Assembly: GCF_040412425.1 (NCBI RefSeq)
Contig: NC_089777.1
Location: 34,238,537-34,302,536 of the forward strand
Direction of reading: 5' to 3'
DNA: 64,000 nt
DNA from: Macrobrachium rosenbergii
Taxonomy: Eukaryota > Arthropoda > Malacostraca > Decapoda > Palaemonidae
A model generated the notes under the pieces. It ran no database searches. It saw nothing but the letters and a program-made list of their open reading frames with translations, and was not told the origin of the DNA. Below, piece by piece: positions 1 to 50,500 of this stretch (positions are counted from its first letter, which is position 1; the number at the start of each line of letters is the position of its first letter). Both the position numbers and the translations under genes were made by a program.

Positions 1-2650
1 GTTAAAGCATGGGATATGTTGCAACAGTGTATGCCTTGCTTTTAAGGTTTCTTTTCAAGTAATTCTTACATAATGTGCAAAATGGTAATGCCAAGTTTAT
101 CGCAAAAGAATTAGACCCCATTTAAAGAAAGGCACTTTTCATTTGGCCAAAAACACAACAACAGTAAGACTTTCACATAGATTAAATTACAAACGCAATA
201 TGGTAATGGAAGTTGCAAATAACATACTGTTAGGAGGAATGTATGCAAAGGAATTATCACAATCTGGAAAGGGTATTAAGCTTATAAAAAAAAAATGGTT
301 TGGCCAATGAATTTTTTTTTTTTCAGTCTGACCTCACAGTATATGGATGAGTTACCATGTTTTTCTGTTTTTATTTTTTATCATTAAGCAACACCATACA
401 ATCACTTTCAAGCTTAAATTACAATTTATGACTATTGTGAAAAAGAACTTCATGTACAAAACAAAACAAAAATGAAACTTGATAATACTGGATTCATCTC
501 CCCAAAACAAGAGAGAATCTATACAAATTCTGGAATGAGTATTAAGTAACGATAATGTTATGGATTTTATATACATCATGTACATGAACCATTTTGAAAA
601 ATTATAAAATCTGAAAACTACTACTACTACTGGCTAAGTAAAGTGGTTCATGGTAAGTAGCTTAAAAACCTATTAGGGGAATTCCCAATGATAACCAATC
701 ATCTGGAATTTCCAGATAGAAGTATGATACAATATGTTAATGCGCATAAAAAACTTTACATATTTCACAGCCTAAAATCAAATGATTTAGATATTAAAAA
801 GAGTGAAGTGGCCTTTATGATGGTTTTAAAATGTACACTGGACAAATTAGAAAAGGGAACAGTGCAAATTTCCTAATTTTTTTTTTATTCTTTGGTAAAT
901 TAACTGTATTATTACCTCTACTTTTATCTATAACATATAATCTTAGGATCTCATTTCTAGAGCTACAGTGATACACAAAAATGCTCCGCTGACAAAAAAT
1001 TTAGTACATGATAAAAACAAATATACCTCATTGAAAAAGCCCTAAAATTTATTGTCTTGGGTTAAAGCCATGATTAATAACTAACAGGAGCAAATACATG
1101 TGTAGCAGTTCACCACAGGTTAAGGTAAGGAGTTCCAATTACACACTGTCAAGGAGACAAAATACAGTACAAAGCTCTTACATAGGCTACACAATGCTGC
1201 ACATTGCCAGTACACTTTCTGGATAACTTGGACCTTTTCTCCTTAGGAGAAAATATAGCCAGCTTTTAACATTGTCTGCTGCACAAAGTAAGCAAGGTCC
1301 AAAAAACAAGTTAGCTAAGGCTGTGTAGTAAACACACACTTGAGAGAGAGCAAGCCAATATTTGGGAAATAGATCATTCTGACAGCAGCACAGCTACAGT
1401 ATACATTGATGTTTATTTTATATACAAACATGAATTTCTGCTTACATTCATTATCCCAACTTTTACTTTCATATTATTGCAAAACGCTTTTGAAGTACAG
1501 TACTATTAACAAGCAAGGACGAACTGGCCGACAAATCAGTACTTCAAGACACTCACCTGAGTATAACATTCAATAAATCATGTTGGTATAGAGGCTTTAC
1601 ATAATGTAGGATCTTCATTTCTTTCTGATTATAAAGAATTTTTTACAATAACCATTATATCTAGTAAGGTACTATAAGGTCCAACTGCCATAAATAGTCA
1701 ATCTGTAATAAACTATTTACACTTGATGTCTCAAGTGATGCCATACAAAAATTTGTGTACTGTACAGTACTTCATTTTTATCATCTTACAAGAGGCAAAA
1801 ATAGAAAAATCAATATGCTTCACCTTCTTTTTTCCTGAAGTGTAAGAAAACTATTTATATTGACAGGAAGTATAGATAAATTATCCCAATTCTTGTGAAT
1901 TTAATAACTTTAATGCCATTAATATGGTGGCCCTTCATAGAGAAAAATCAGGCACTTGACAAACCATTTCATTACTGCTTGATTTTGTTAGACCTGTAAT
2001 AACCAGATTTTACACACACATTTAAATAACCTTTGGCAGAACATTTTGTCATTTAAGGACTAGAATCAAATTACAGTAATACAAAAGTTGTTGGTCAGAA
2101 TTCAGCACCTAATATGGCATGGACATGGGCCACAATCTGGCAGATGCAGTGGGCCCAAACGTAAATAATAAGTTTCCTTTGATCATGAAGGCAAGAGGGA
2201 TGTTATTCACAGGCACTCGACAAGTGTCCCACAACTTACAGTTCACCCACATTTAGCTGTTGCCATATTAACACTGTTCATATGATGCAACTTTATTTTC
2301 TGAACTGACAAACTTTTAATCAAAATCCTGTTATTACTTTCTCAATAATCCTTTCTAGAACTAGAGACTGCTTTTGACACTACAAGCTTGTGTTCATTTA
2401 CAAGAGATTAACATGCTCTTCAGTTCTTTCTTTGAAGCTGCACTACTCCACACTGCTTTTCAATGAGGACATGTATTTTCAATTAGTTCAGATTGCTAGG
2501 CAGCCTCCCTATCACTTCCTTTAACATTTAATACACTACTTTTTCTGTTCTTATCCAGAACACACTTTCATGTGGAAAAATTAAAAAATTTTTGAGCATA
2601 CCACATACAAGCTTATTGAAGAAACAAAAGACACCACTAATCCTCTTGAT
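1..2650 (-). other. 3' UTR and/or downstream flank of RalGPS
   Basis: AT-rich sequence 3' of the stop codon with no recognisable gene. Candidate polyadenylation hexamers on the minus strand (AATAAA, read as tttatt on plus) occur at 2292-2297, near 1412, near 884 and near 369. The one at 2292 would give a 3' UTR of about 370 nt, but the sequence alone does not decide which is used. Short ORFs here look like chance. Confidence 0.4.
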
Positions 2651-40669
<38,019 letters not shown>

Positions 40670-40680
40670 GACAAGACCTC

Positions 40681-40900
40681 CAACCCTGCAGAGGACGAAG
40701 GAGAATCATTAGGGCAATCGTACCTTTAATATAAACCATAGTTTTTTTACTCAACCCTGCAGCAGACAAAGGAACATCGTTTGGGCAATCGTATCTTTAA
40801 TATAAACTAAAGCTTTCTTTTACTCAACCCTGCAGATGACAAAGGAACATCATTAGGGCAATCGTACCTTTAATATAAAGTTAGGCTTTTTTTTTTAATC
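40681..40900. repeat. Tandem repeat of about 72 bp, 3 copies, containing the exon 1 acceptor
   Basis: Copies start at 40681, 40752 and 40825, each opening caaccctgcag and continuing with gggcaatcgta and tttaatataaa. Read on the minus strand each copy holds a pyrimidine-rich tract, ctgcag and GGTTG. The exon proper diverges after the innermost copy. Confidence 0.93.
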
Positions 40901-42350
40901 AGTAAGCAGATTCCCATTTTAGGGAAATGGTTTATTTACAAAAAAATTATATCAGCTGTCTTCAACCTGAAACAGCAAAATCACGGATGAACCTCCTGTG
41001 GAGAGAACTGTCAATGCTATCAGTCGCTTCATACACCTACAAAGAAAACACTTCAAAATAAATTACATGGCTTTAGACAACTTTGAACATACTAAACTAA
41101 AATATCTGCAATAGAATACAGGAATAAAACACTAAGGAAACTGTTTCACTTCGTTTGTTTACAAGTATAATAAACTTTTATCCCACCCATGCTAGTGTAA
41201 AACTCTTTACAAAATACCACAATAAATTTCTTCAAGTGAAAAACTCTATACAAAAATCAAATAAAAATTCCTAATTGAATGATGTCAACTTGCTCTCTGA
41301 CGTAAAGAGGAAAAATCTATCACCACTAAAATCTGTATTATTAGACTGCTTATAAAAAAGAAGTTCAAAATACTTCAGTAATAATCATCCTATTTTTCTT
41401 TTAAATGTCCCGTGGCGTGGGGGAGGGGGGGTTTTTGTTAGCACTGTGAACTGAACGGGTACTCTGAATGGACAGGGACATTGGGATAGTTGGCAGAGTG
41501 TAGAGATCCCCACCAAACTGCCTGTGTTGGCATATGGCCTACATAATCTCAACCAACCACCACTTATACTGTAGAATTCAGTTCATCACTACAGAAGAAC
41601 AATACATGAGAGAGACCTAACTCAATAGCATACTTGAAAAACAAACTACAATTCCTTGTGTAGATGAGTTTCTCTTTTTCCTCCGGCCTGCAAGAGGGCA
41701 ACTAAGTGACGCTGTTGTGGGAGATATTTTAACTTATTTAGAGGGAGACAACACGCCCTTGGGTAAATGATACACTGCCAACTGAATATTAAAGTTTTTT
41801 CATTTCTCGTAATCGTGTCAAACAAATACGAATCAAACAATCATATTACCCCATCACTGAGGCAGAAGAGTCAACCAATTTCCTCTATCTTTCGTATATT
41901 CAATTTGCAGACTTTGGAATTATCTGCCTTACCTACAAATCCTGAATCTGTGAGCGAACTTGATTTAAGGAGCTCTTCGAGAGCAAAAAGAAACATAACT
42001 TCCGTAACAACTTGATTCTATAATGCGATTCAAAGAATGGCCACTTCAGAACGAAACCGCCGTCGAGGCGATAGAATTTATCAAAGCTGTACTGTCCTCA
42101 GTGCTAATAGTACAGATGGCTAGAGGAAGTGAATATCGTTGAGTACACACAAACAGATGAAGTTGTGCTATACACAAACTATATGTAAAACTTCTATCGC
42201 GAGAATAAAAAGGTGATATAAAATGCAAACATGGCCAAGAGGAAAGTACTTTACTGCAGGGTGCAAGTTCTTTTGCCATTACATTAGGCGAAAGATCTTT
42301 CACTCCAATGTTTCACTTTCCTCGTTTATACACTTACGTTCATGCGTATG

Positions 42351-42356
42351 TATATA

Positions 42357-42387
<31 letters not shown>

Positions 42388-42389
42388 AG
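42351..42389. repeat. (TG)n microsatellite
   Basis: Short imperfect TG array (tatatgtgtgtgtgtgtttg and onward). Confidence 0.9.
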
Positions 42390-43679
42390 CGCAAGGCACT
42401 TTTTAATTAAAACTCAAAAACGCCTACACAAGCATCATACTCCGCGTAGTAGGTATATTCATTTCGGTGGGATGAACCGTGACATTACCAGAGACAACAA
42501 ACTCGGTTTACTCAAAGCAGAAAAGATCTAGGACTAATTAGACGACTGCCATGGCGGCACACACTAATGTAAATTAAATAAAGCTCAACACCCAAAAAGA
42601 AAAATTCTTGAAACGCATTTTCAACAGTCCTGGGGAGGTCTGGCACGTTGCAAAAAGTAAAGAGGGCTTATCTATAATCAATTGCTTGGCAAATCTCCAA
42701 AAGGAGCTGTCAATTTTTCTGGCCATTTAACGAAGTTCAGAATCTTAAAAGGAACTTGCAATATCCTAAGGATCTTTAAACGAACTTACAATATCCTTTA
42801 TGCTAATAAGTGCATAAACAAGATTAATGAAAGTGCACGGTCCATTCATTCATTTTTGTTACAATGTACTATACCAAATCTCCAAGCAACTGGATAAACA
42901 TAATTATGTGCCAGAGAGGGTGGTGCTTTAAAGATCAATAAAACTGATGTAAATTATATATTGATGCACAAAATTTAACGGAAAATAATTTTTTTGTTGT
43001 GACAGTATTTCGCTTCAAAACTGACTATATGCATACTTCAAGAGGCTGTGTATTTAAGACACTGACAAAGCTTGGGCTTACATGGATACGCGCGCGCGCA
43101 CACACACACTGCACATCATTCTGTACCTTGTGATCGAGTGGACAGCATCGTGGCTTTTTGCAAATGCAGATTAGAGTCTTGGTGACATGAGGGGAAAGGG
43201 TGTAAGGCTCGCAACCTAATATCATGCGCAGAATTACAAGGGAGAGGAGCTGTCTCTTGGAAGTTACTTCGTTAATACGTAACTTTTCCCCTCCGACAAT
43301 CCCCAGAGCAGATAAGATAAAACGATAAAACCAGAGTCTATTTGTCATCCTTTCATCCTGCAGGGTCACAGAGGATAACGTCATTCTCGCGATATTTCAG
43401 CCAATACACTTGAAGGTGCAAGTGCAGAAGCGAAGGGTTTCCTCTGAGTCATCCTCCAACACCCGATCTCCCTCCCATCGTTAATCACGAAAGCCTAGCC
43501 TACTTCTCCTTCATGAACAATTCATAGCCTTGAGACTCCGAAGATTCGGAACACGCCAATGTAGCCCTGACGGTCGAGACTGGGCCAGGGAGGGGGAGTG
43601 CTGCTGTTGTGTTGGACGGGGTAGAGGTGGGAGGGAGAGGGGTTGCTCCCTTTGGCCCCAAGCTACATAGTGGTGAAAA

Positions 43680-43716
43680 GGGGAAGGGGAGGGTGTTGGG
43701 GGGAGGGGAGGGGGAG
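43680..43716 (+). other. G-quadruplex-type G-run cluster
   Basis: At least six runs of three or more G separated by one to five bases (ggggaaggggagggtgttgg and following) on the plus strand. It lies about 3 kb upstream of exon 1 in minus-strand orientation, within a G-rich stretch from 43584. Confidence 0.6.
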
Positions 43717-44253
43717 GAGAGACAGTAGGGAAAGAATTCCAGGCTCTGACCTTGGCACCATTCCTAACTCGAAGTCAATTACCGGGAATTGCCCAGCCAT
43801 TCCATTCCACTGCCAGACTCTCTCTCACTCTCTCTCTCTCTCCTGCGATGTCCTTCCGAATATACACCCCTTGACGAGGTGACACCATGCACCCCTGGCT
43901 TTCGTTGCTTGGACACCGTTCAATATCACGCCATTGTGTCTCTTTTTTTCTACGTTCGGGGACAGACAAGCCGTTAAGAGGCAACGACGTCTACCCAGTC
44001 TGGTGGTGTTCTTTTTAAGTGTACAACTCTATTTTGGCTGTTCTCATAACACTTCAGAGACAACATCTACATCTATGAAAACAGCTTATACATACAAACG
44101 ATCCATCCAACCAGCCACTAAATAAAAGGCGATTTTATTGTTGCTGCATAATGTTAAACTCGTACAACCAGACTTTCAGACATGTGATGCAAGTTGCATA
44201 ACCCAAAATTACTCTGAGCGACAACTAGTAAAACTTTGAAATGTAGGGGTGGG

Positions 44254-44520
44254 TATTTGTATTATGATTTGGTGAATGTGGCAGAGGAAGCTGATCCGAG
44301 AGAAAGTGGAAGGGGGTTCAAGTCAATTTTAGAATTCGTGTGGAAGTGATTATTGAGGAAATAACAAGAGCAATTAAAAGGTTGAGCAATTAAAAGGTTA
44401 AGCAATGGTAAAAGGCACCAGGGGCTGATGGGATTACAGGAGACTGGCTGACCCGCCCTTATTTGGATGTACAAGACGTAACGGAAAATGTTACAAGAAT
44501 TATGTGATTTTTTTTACTCT
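44254..44520 (+). pseudogene. Relic of a LINE-type reverse transcriptase
   Basis: In one frame the translation gives EEITRAIKRLSN, stops, then KAPGADGITGDWL and DVTENVTRIM. The K-APG-DGI pattern is the hallmark of LINE-type reverse transcriptases just before the palm domain. At least four in-frame stops and an inserted repeat (gcaattaaaaggttgagcaa partly duplicated) show it is dead. The clade cannot be decided. Confidence 0.6.
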
Positions 44521-44627
44521 AATGTGCTTCGAGAAAAATCAGAACAACTCTGGCGCAGACTATGTGGTGGGTATTTTTACATAGCGAATAGTACCCCATC
44601 CTGCAACTTTTCTGGCAATAACCTGGC

Positions 44628-44630
<3 letters not shown>

Positions 44631-44698
<68 letters not shown>

Positions 44699-44759
44699 CT
44701 GTAATAATTAAAAATTTTCTTAGACTTTAACTGACAACCTTTGTAATTCTATTCCTTCC

Positions 44760-44806
<47 letters not shown>

Positions 44807-44875
44807 CTCTGGTAATAATTAAAAATTTTCCTGACAACCTTTGTAATTCTATTCCTTCCTTCCTTCCTTCCTTCC

Positions 44876-44947
<72 letters not shown>
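44631..44947. repeat. Composite of three (GA)n arrays, two shared spacers and (CTTC)n
   Basis: GA arrays at 44631-44696, 44763-44802 and 44880-44947. The two spacers share gtaataattaaaaatttt and gacaacctttgtaattcta; the second ends in about six CTTC units (44855-44879). The same spacer occurs again at 50419-50472. Confidence 0.95.
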
Positions 44948-44950
<3 letters not shown>

Positions 44951-45752
44951 GTTTTAATCTACCTCCATATCGCCCTACATAAAACCCCCAAAGACAATAA
45001 CTTAGTCAGCCCCGTCTCCTTGACACCAACACTCACTGTTGGCAAAGAAAACGTTCCCAAGGCTGCAGGTGGTGTTCTCTCCCCCCAAAACCGAGCTGGG
45101 TCTTCGTCGGCAATCTTCACTGACCTTTCGTTTAATATCTCGCAAGGGCCCTCCCAAAATCATCCCATTTCCGAGGCCAAGAGCCAGTTAAGGAAACAAA
45201 TTATTGCCTTGCTCAAGGTTCTTCCAGCGTCCTTTAAAGATACAGAGATTATGTTTTCGGGGAAAGCACATCTTTGCACTTGTGTATGGTATCAGATTCA
45301 GCATCAGAATGCCACAATGACTTTGTCAGCCACAGTTTGTACAGTTTTGTTGAACACGAACTTTCATTCCAGAACTTTTGTTTCTATCAGAAATTTCTTT
45401 TATTTTATTCTAAATTTATTCTAGAATGCTGTTTTCATACTTATTTTTTGTCATCCGTCCATCAGGAGGGCCAAATTTACTTGTCAAAATTTTACAGATT
45501 GTTCAATAACTAGTTCTTTCATTCCATAACGTTTTGTTTTTATTACAAATGTCTTAATTTATTCTAGTGTTGGTTTCATATCTACTTAGTTTTCAGAAAA
45601 AATTGAAAGAAAATCTGGGTGTTATTTGCCTAAGAGTACTTTTCCATACTTTGTTGCCAGGTCTGTCGTTGTTCCCTGCAAAAAAAGTTACGTTCTGCCT
45701 AAAAAGCAAGAGCCTGTGCTGACTCAAGGCAGCTTGATTCTCCAAAAACAAC

Positions 45753-45753
<1 letters not shown>

Positions 45754-45832
<79 letters not shown>
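45754..45832. repeat. (GA)n microsatellite
   Basis: About 39 perfect units. Confidence 0.98.
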
Positions 45833-45835
<3 letters not shown>

Positions 45836-46124
45836 GGGGGATTCTAATCTTCCTATTCTTAAAACCATTTAAAGGATCTGAATTCTGTCAAGTCCTGCTG
45901 AGGGTGGAGGTAATCAGGGCCTTTGGTGATATTAAGGAATCCTTTTAAATAGATCAATCACGACTTAGTCCTCATGGGGCGAGTGCAACTTGGTCATCAA
46001 CGCATTGGCTGAATGACTGTTGTTTGCGAAGATGTCTTAGAAAACTAAAGGCGAACCTATTCATGATCTACACCGTTTCATTTTTCCCTGTGGTGTACAT
46101 ATATTCACACTGCATAAATAAATA

Positions 46125-46131
<7 letters not shown>

Positions 46132-46216
<85 letters not shown>
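46132..46216. repeat. (TA)n microsatellite
   Basis: About 42 perfect TA units after a short AAAT run. Confidence 0.98.
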
Positions 46217-46219
<3 letters not shown>

Positions 46220-46579
46220 ACAGAACCGGAATAAATGGCAGACCTCTGGGAGAGAAGTGGGCATTAGATTATCCTTCAGAACGTGTCATGGCCATTCCTG
46301 GTGGCTGTCCGTGCACCGAGCCAGAGAGATTTGGGACAGAAATCTCCCTTTTCGGCGTCATTCAAGAGATTTTCAGCTTTAAAAAAAAAAAAACTTTAAA
46401 ATGACGTAAATAGAAAATAAAAAAAAATCTGGGGCATGCGCGCTGCAATCCCCGAGTTATTTTCGTTCTCATATTCAAGGATATGCAACAAGGTTAATCA
46501 AGAATTACGAGCGCGCAGGATTTAATTACATTACATCCATTATAATATATATGCATGTATATTATATAAATATATACAT

Positions 46580-46582
<3 letters not shown>

Positions 46583-46651
<69 letters not shown>
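46583..46651. repeat. (TA)n microsatellite
   Basis: About 34 units with degenerate TA-rich flanks out to 46730. Confidence 0.97.
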
Positions 46652-46656
<5 letters not shown>

Positions 46657-46744
46657 TTATACACATATATAAATGTATACATATTTACATATATCTAAAT
46701 ATATACACAATATATATGTATAAATTGTATATAATTTGAGCTTT

Positions 46745-46842
46745 TCAGTCGAGAAACATGCCGAGTGCCATTTTTAAAATATAATAAATTAAATTACAAA
46801 ATACTTTGACCCAGGATGGCACTTGGCATGTTTCTCGACTGA
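46745..46842. repeat. Foldback element, 26 bp arms
   Basis: The arm 46745-46770 (tcagtcgagaaacatgcc then gagtgcca) pairs with 46817-46842 (tggcactt then ggcatgtttctcgactga), with one mismatch. The loop is 46 nt and AT-rich. TA-rich DNA lies on both sides. Confidence 0.9.
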
Positions 46843-47189
46843 TAGCCTCGTATATAAATATATATGTATATACAAAATCAACTTTTACGTCTTTTGCCAA
46901 AGCCTACATGAGAAATCTTTCCGTGCCGTTCGACCTCTGATGGTGTGATTCCAGGTGGTAAAACTTCCGTTCTTTGCATATCTTTTCAGGATGAGGCTGC
47001 TGGCCCCTAGCCCTTCTCCTCACTGGCTCCGATCTACTACTATCGACTAACTTCCAGGGTCTTTTGGTATGTTAGGTTCCACTGTTCTTTTCCATACTAG
47101 CTAAACCACCCAGCCCACCCCTCCAGTTGATTAACTTTCAGGTACTGGATTCATTGCTTTGGTTAATGGCGTACTTGCACTCTCAAAGA

Positions 47190-47545
47190 GAAAGTATAAT
47201 ATTAAAACAAAACAAAAAAACACTTCAAGAGAAAGTAAACTCATGAGGAGACACAACAATAACCAATATGTACTAAAGAAAGTGTAATATTAAAACAAAA
47301 CAAAAAAAAAGATTAAATGTAAAAAATCTCAAAATCAAATTGACTGTAAAAACATTCAACAGGCAACTCCAGCTTGGAATAATTTAAACAAGAGAATAAT
47401 CTGAATAATTTAAACAATAAATAGAGAATAAGCTGAATAATTTAAAAATAAAGAGAATAGACTAAATAATTTACAGTAAAAAGAGAATAAGCTGAATAAT
47501 TTAAACAATAAAAAGAGAATAAGCTGAATAATTGAAACAATGGAA
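47190..47545. repeat. Degenerate A-rich tandem repeats (about 32 bp period)
   Basis: From about 47370 to 47545, units of the type gaataatttaaacaataaa followed by agagaataagct recur about five times. Before that, aatattaaaacaaaacaaaa is present twice (near 47200 and 47289). Confidence 0.8.
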
Positions 47546-47639
47546 AGATAAGACATGAAATTTCGAGAGTTGAAGAAGCGTGAAAATGCGAGGTAAAAAT
47601 TCGCACAATGGAAAAGCTGGATACGAACGTGACCAACAG

Positions 47640-47689
47640 GATAAACAGAAGAATATCAATGGATAAAGAAAGGGGGGAAGAAAGGTACG

Positions 47690-47764
<75 letters not shown>

Positions 47765-47832
47765 AAAATTAATTTTAAAAATTGACAAACAGAGGAATAT
47801 CAATGGATACAGAAAGGGGTGAAGAAAGGTGC

Positions 47833-47907
<75 letters not shown>

Positions 47908-47971
47908 AAAAAACTTTAAAATTACAAACAAGAATATCAATGGATGCAGAAAGGGGTCAAAAGAGTTACGC

Positions 47972-48057
<86 letters not shown>

Positions 48058-48111
48058 AAAATTAATTTTTAAAAATGACAAACAAGAATGTCAATGGATG
48101 CAGAAAGGGTG

Positions 48112-48181
<70 letters not shown>
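47640..48181. repeat. Higher-order tandem array: (GA)n plus a unique 60-80 bp unit, 4 copies
   Basis: GA arrays at 47695-47761, 47838-47908, 47975-48054 and 48117-48181. Each is preceded by the same kind of unique segment (atatcaatggatacagaaag and variants, then gaagaaagg) and the arrays are followed by ataaaattaattttaaaa. The whole block has been duplicated repeatedly with its microsatellite. Confidence 0.94.
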
Positions 48182-48184
<3 letters not shown>

Positions 48185-48583
48185 AATCAATAAAAAATGG
48201 AACGTGTTGTTGTCAAGGCTCCATCATTTTCAAATTCGAAATAAAAATTGACAGGCAACACCAGCACGAAACCACCATCAGGAAATTGACGAGAAAGTAA
48301 CTGAAAGGAAAAGATTGGAAAAAGATTAAACAAAAAGGCGCCCTGGGGAAGAACAAGATACGAATGTGAGGGGGGGATATAACTGATAGAAAGACCGTAA
48401 TGGAAAACTGAGGGAGAAAGAGCAGAGCAATAGCATACGCAATACACAGACCAATTCTCTCGAGTTTATATATATCTATCTGTCAAGTTTGTACTTCCAT
48501 ATCAAAACTTTCATTAGAAAGTTTTGCTATGGAATTCTCTTCTATCTTCTGTATCTTCATAAATCCTACAACTTATATACAAA

Positions 48584-48731
<148 letters not shown>

Positions 48732-49069
48732 AATATATTATATAAATATTTAAAATTAATTTTAAGCTATTTCTTCTTTCTTCTAATATGGGATGACTCG
48801 AGTAAAGAACAGATAAAGATCACTAACATATGAATCCCCATTCTTTCCACATGACCAGATCATCTCAAAACACTGATCTCTACCACATTCAAACTTGAAA
48901 CTGCTGCATCCTGGATAAGGCCCGTGCTGACTACTTTCAAAACACTAGTTACTTCACGAACTTTTACAAAAAAGCTCACCATTCACCTCTAAATTATACA
49001 CACATTCTCGCTCCCTGGATGTTCAGGCCTCCTTTACATTGCCTCTTTCACTCCTTCTATCCTAGTTCC

Positions 49070-49271
49070 TCATTGGGCGGGTTGGTATCGTTCTCGGCTA
49101 GCACTCTGCCGGGGCCCGAGTTCGATTCTCCGACCGGCCAATGAATAATTAGAGAAATTTATTTCTGGTGATAGAAATTCATTTCTCGTTGTAATGTAGT
49201 TCGGATTCCACAATAAGCTGTAGGTCCCGTTGCTAGGTAACCAAATGGTTCTTAGCCACGTAAAATAAGTC
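49070..49271 (+). mobile_element. tRNA-derived SINE
   Basis: The head resembles a tRNA: gggcgggttggtatcg as a diverged A box and gagttcgattctccgacc (49118-49135) as a good B box for RNA polymerase III, ending in ccggcca. The tail contains tttctggtgatagaaattca and ggttcttagccacgtaaaat, which I associate with decapod SINEs. It lacks a clear A-tail here, so it is probably 3'-truncated. It is not a functional tRNA: no anticodon arm can be drawn convincingly. Confidence 0.75.
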
Positions 49272-49486
49272 GTAATACGATATCAGAGGCGTATCTGATA
49301 TCGTGTTCAATCAATACGCCTTTTCCTATCAGGATGCGGGAGCTCTAGAAAGTGGAATCCTACTGATCTCCGTAAATCTATAGGAGATGAGGTCGCTAGC
49401 GCCGTGGCTTTCTTTATCTTACCGGCTTTATAACACAGCCAACTAATAAAAGTACCTATTTCAATGGTTAGGTCAACAGAAACAAA

Positions 49487-49847
49487 CAAGTAAAAAATGC
49501 GCCGTAGTTTCATCGGCGCAATCGAGTTTTCTGTACAGCCGCTACAGCGTATAATCAAGGCCACCGAAAATAGATCTACCTTCCGGTGGTTTCGGTATAA
49601 TGCTGTATGAGCCGCGTCCCATGAAACTTTAACCACGGCCCGGTGGTGTCTGTGTGTCTATCCTATATTGTTGCAGGAAGCACGATTATGGCTAAATTTA
49701 ACCTTAAAATAAAAACTACTGAGGCTAGAGGGCTGCAATTTGGTATGTTTGATGATTGGCGGGCCAATTTGCAGCCCTCTGGCCTCAGTAGCTTTTAAGA
49801 TCTGAGAGCGGACAGAAAAAGTGCGGACGGACAGACAAACTAAAAAT
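49487..49847 (+). mobile_element. Dispersed foldback repeat, copy B
   Basis: Forward copy. It starts caagtaaaaaatgcgcc and continues with gagttttctgtacagccg, gcgtataatcaaggccaccg, cacggcccggtggtg and ggctgcaatttggtatgttt, then the paired strand tttgcagccctctggcctca. It ends in agtgcggacggacagacaaa. The internal hairpin (about 49722-49798) is well preserved. The 3' segment cacaatagttttc is missing. Confidence 0.92.
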
Positions 49848-50350
49848 GAGAATGATTATTTGTTCGCAACTTCAAAGAGGGCGTGCGAACCTTAAAAGGT
49901 AACGTTTACTTCAGTTTTCGTTATCATATAAATAAGTAATACCAAAGCATTAAAGTATAAAGTAAGAAAATCTGGAGATTGGAACATCTTCCTACTCACT
50001 GCAAAAATACAGAGGTCTGACTTGATAAAGCTCAAATACAAGGAGCACAAGAGTCGACAAAGAAAACGAGAGGAAAAACAGACGGGGAATAATAAACGAA
50101 GTGTGCACAAAGGGGAATGAGGCAAAGAAATCTCAAAAAAGAGGGAGGAAGAATAAAGAGATAAAAAAAAAATGGGTAATGGTGAGAATTGAACGGAGAG
50201 AAAATCTTGACAATGTTGTGATCTCTTCTCTTCCGGATTCCCACGCAATTCCCGCACTAGTCGGAAAACAAAACTCGCGAACTGAAATTTCCCATACAAA
50301 AGGTCTCAGGACAAAGGGAACCGAGGATTGCAAGACTTCCGCACACAGGC

Positions 50351-50352
<2 letters not shown>

Positions 50353-50418
<66 letters not shown>
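50353..50418. repeat. (GA)n microsatellite
   Basis: About 33 units, followed by the spacer shared with the composite at 44.7 kb. Confidence 0.98.
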
Positions 50419-50421
<3 letters not shown>

Positions 50422-50472
50422 CTTCTGTAATAATTAAAATCTTGACTTTTTTCTGACAACCTTTGTAATTCT

Positions 50473-50500
50473 CAAGGCCAACAGAATTCTGTTGGCCTTG
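50473..50500. repeat. Perfect 28 bp palindrome
   Basis: caaggccaacagaa followed directly by ttctgttggccttg, centred on an EcoRI-like gaattc. It is flanked by gtaattct on both sides, suggesting an insertion into the repeated spacer with an 8 bp duplication. Confidence 0.95.

Noticed and set aside
2292..2297. Definitive polyadenylation site of RalGPS
   Set aside because: Several AATAAA hexamers occur downstream of the stop in this AT-rich flank. Without transcript data none can be preferred with confidence.
45020..45424. 134-codon ORF on the plus strand
   Set aside because: No recognised domain, no splice context, and a hydrophobic AT-rich end. Within expectation for 23 kb of non-coding DNA.
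49070..49142. Functional tRNA gene
   Set aside because: The B box is good, but the A box is diverged and no proper anticodon arm or acceptor stem forms. The downstream tail shows it is a SINE.
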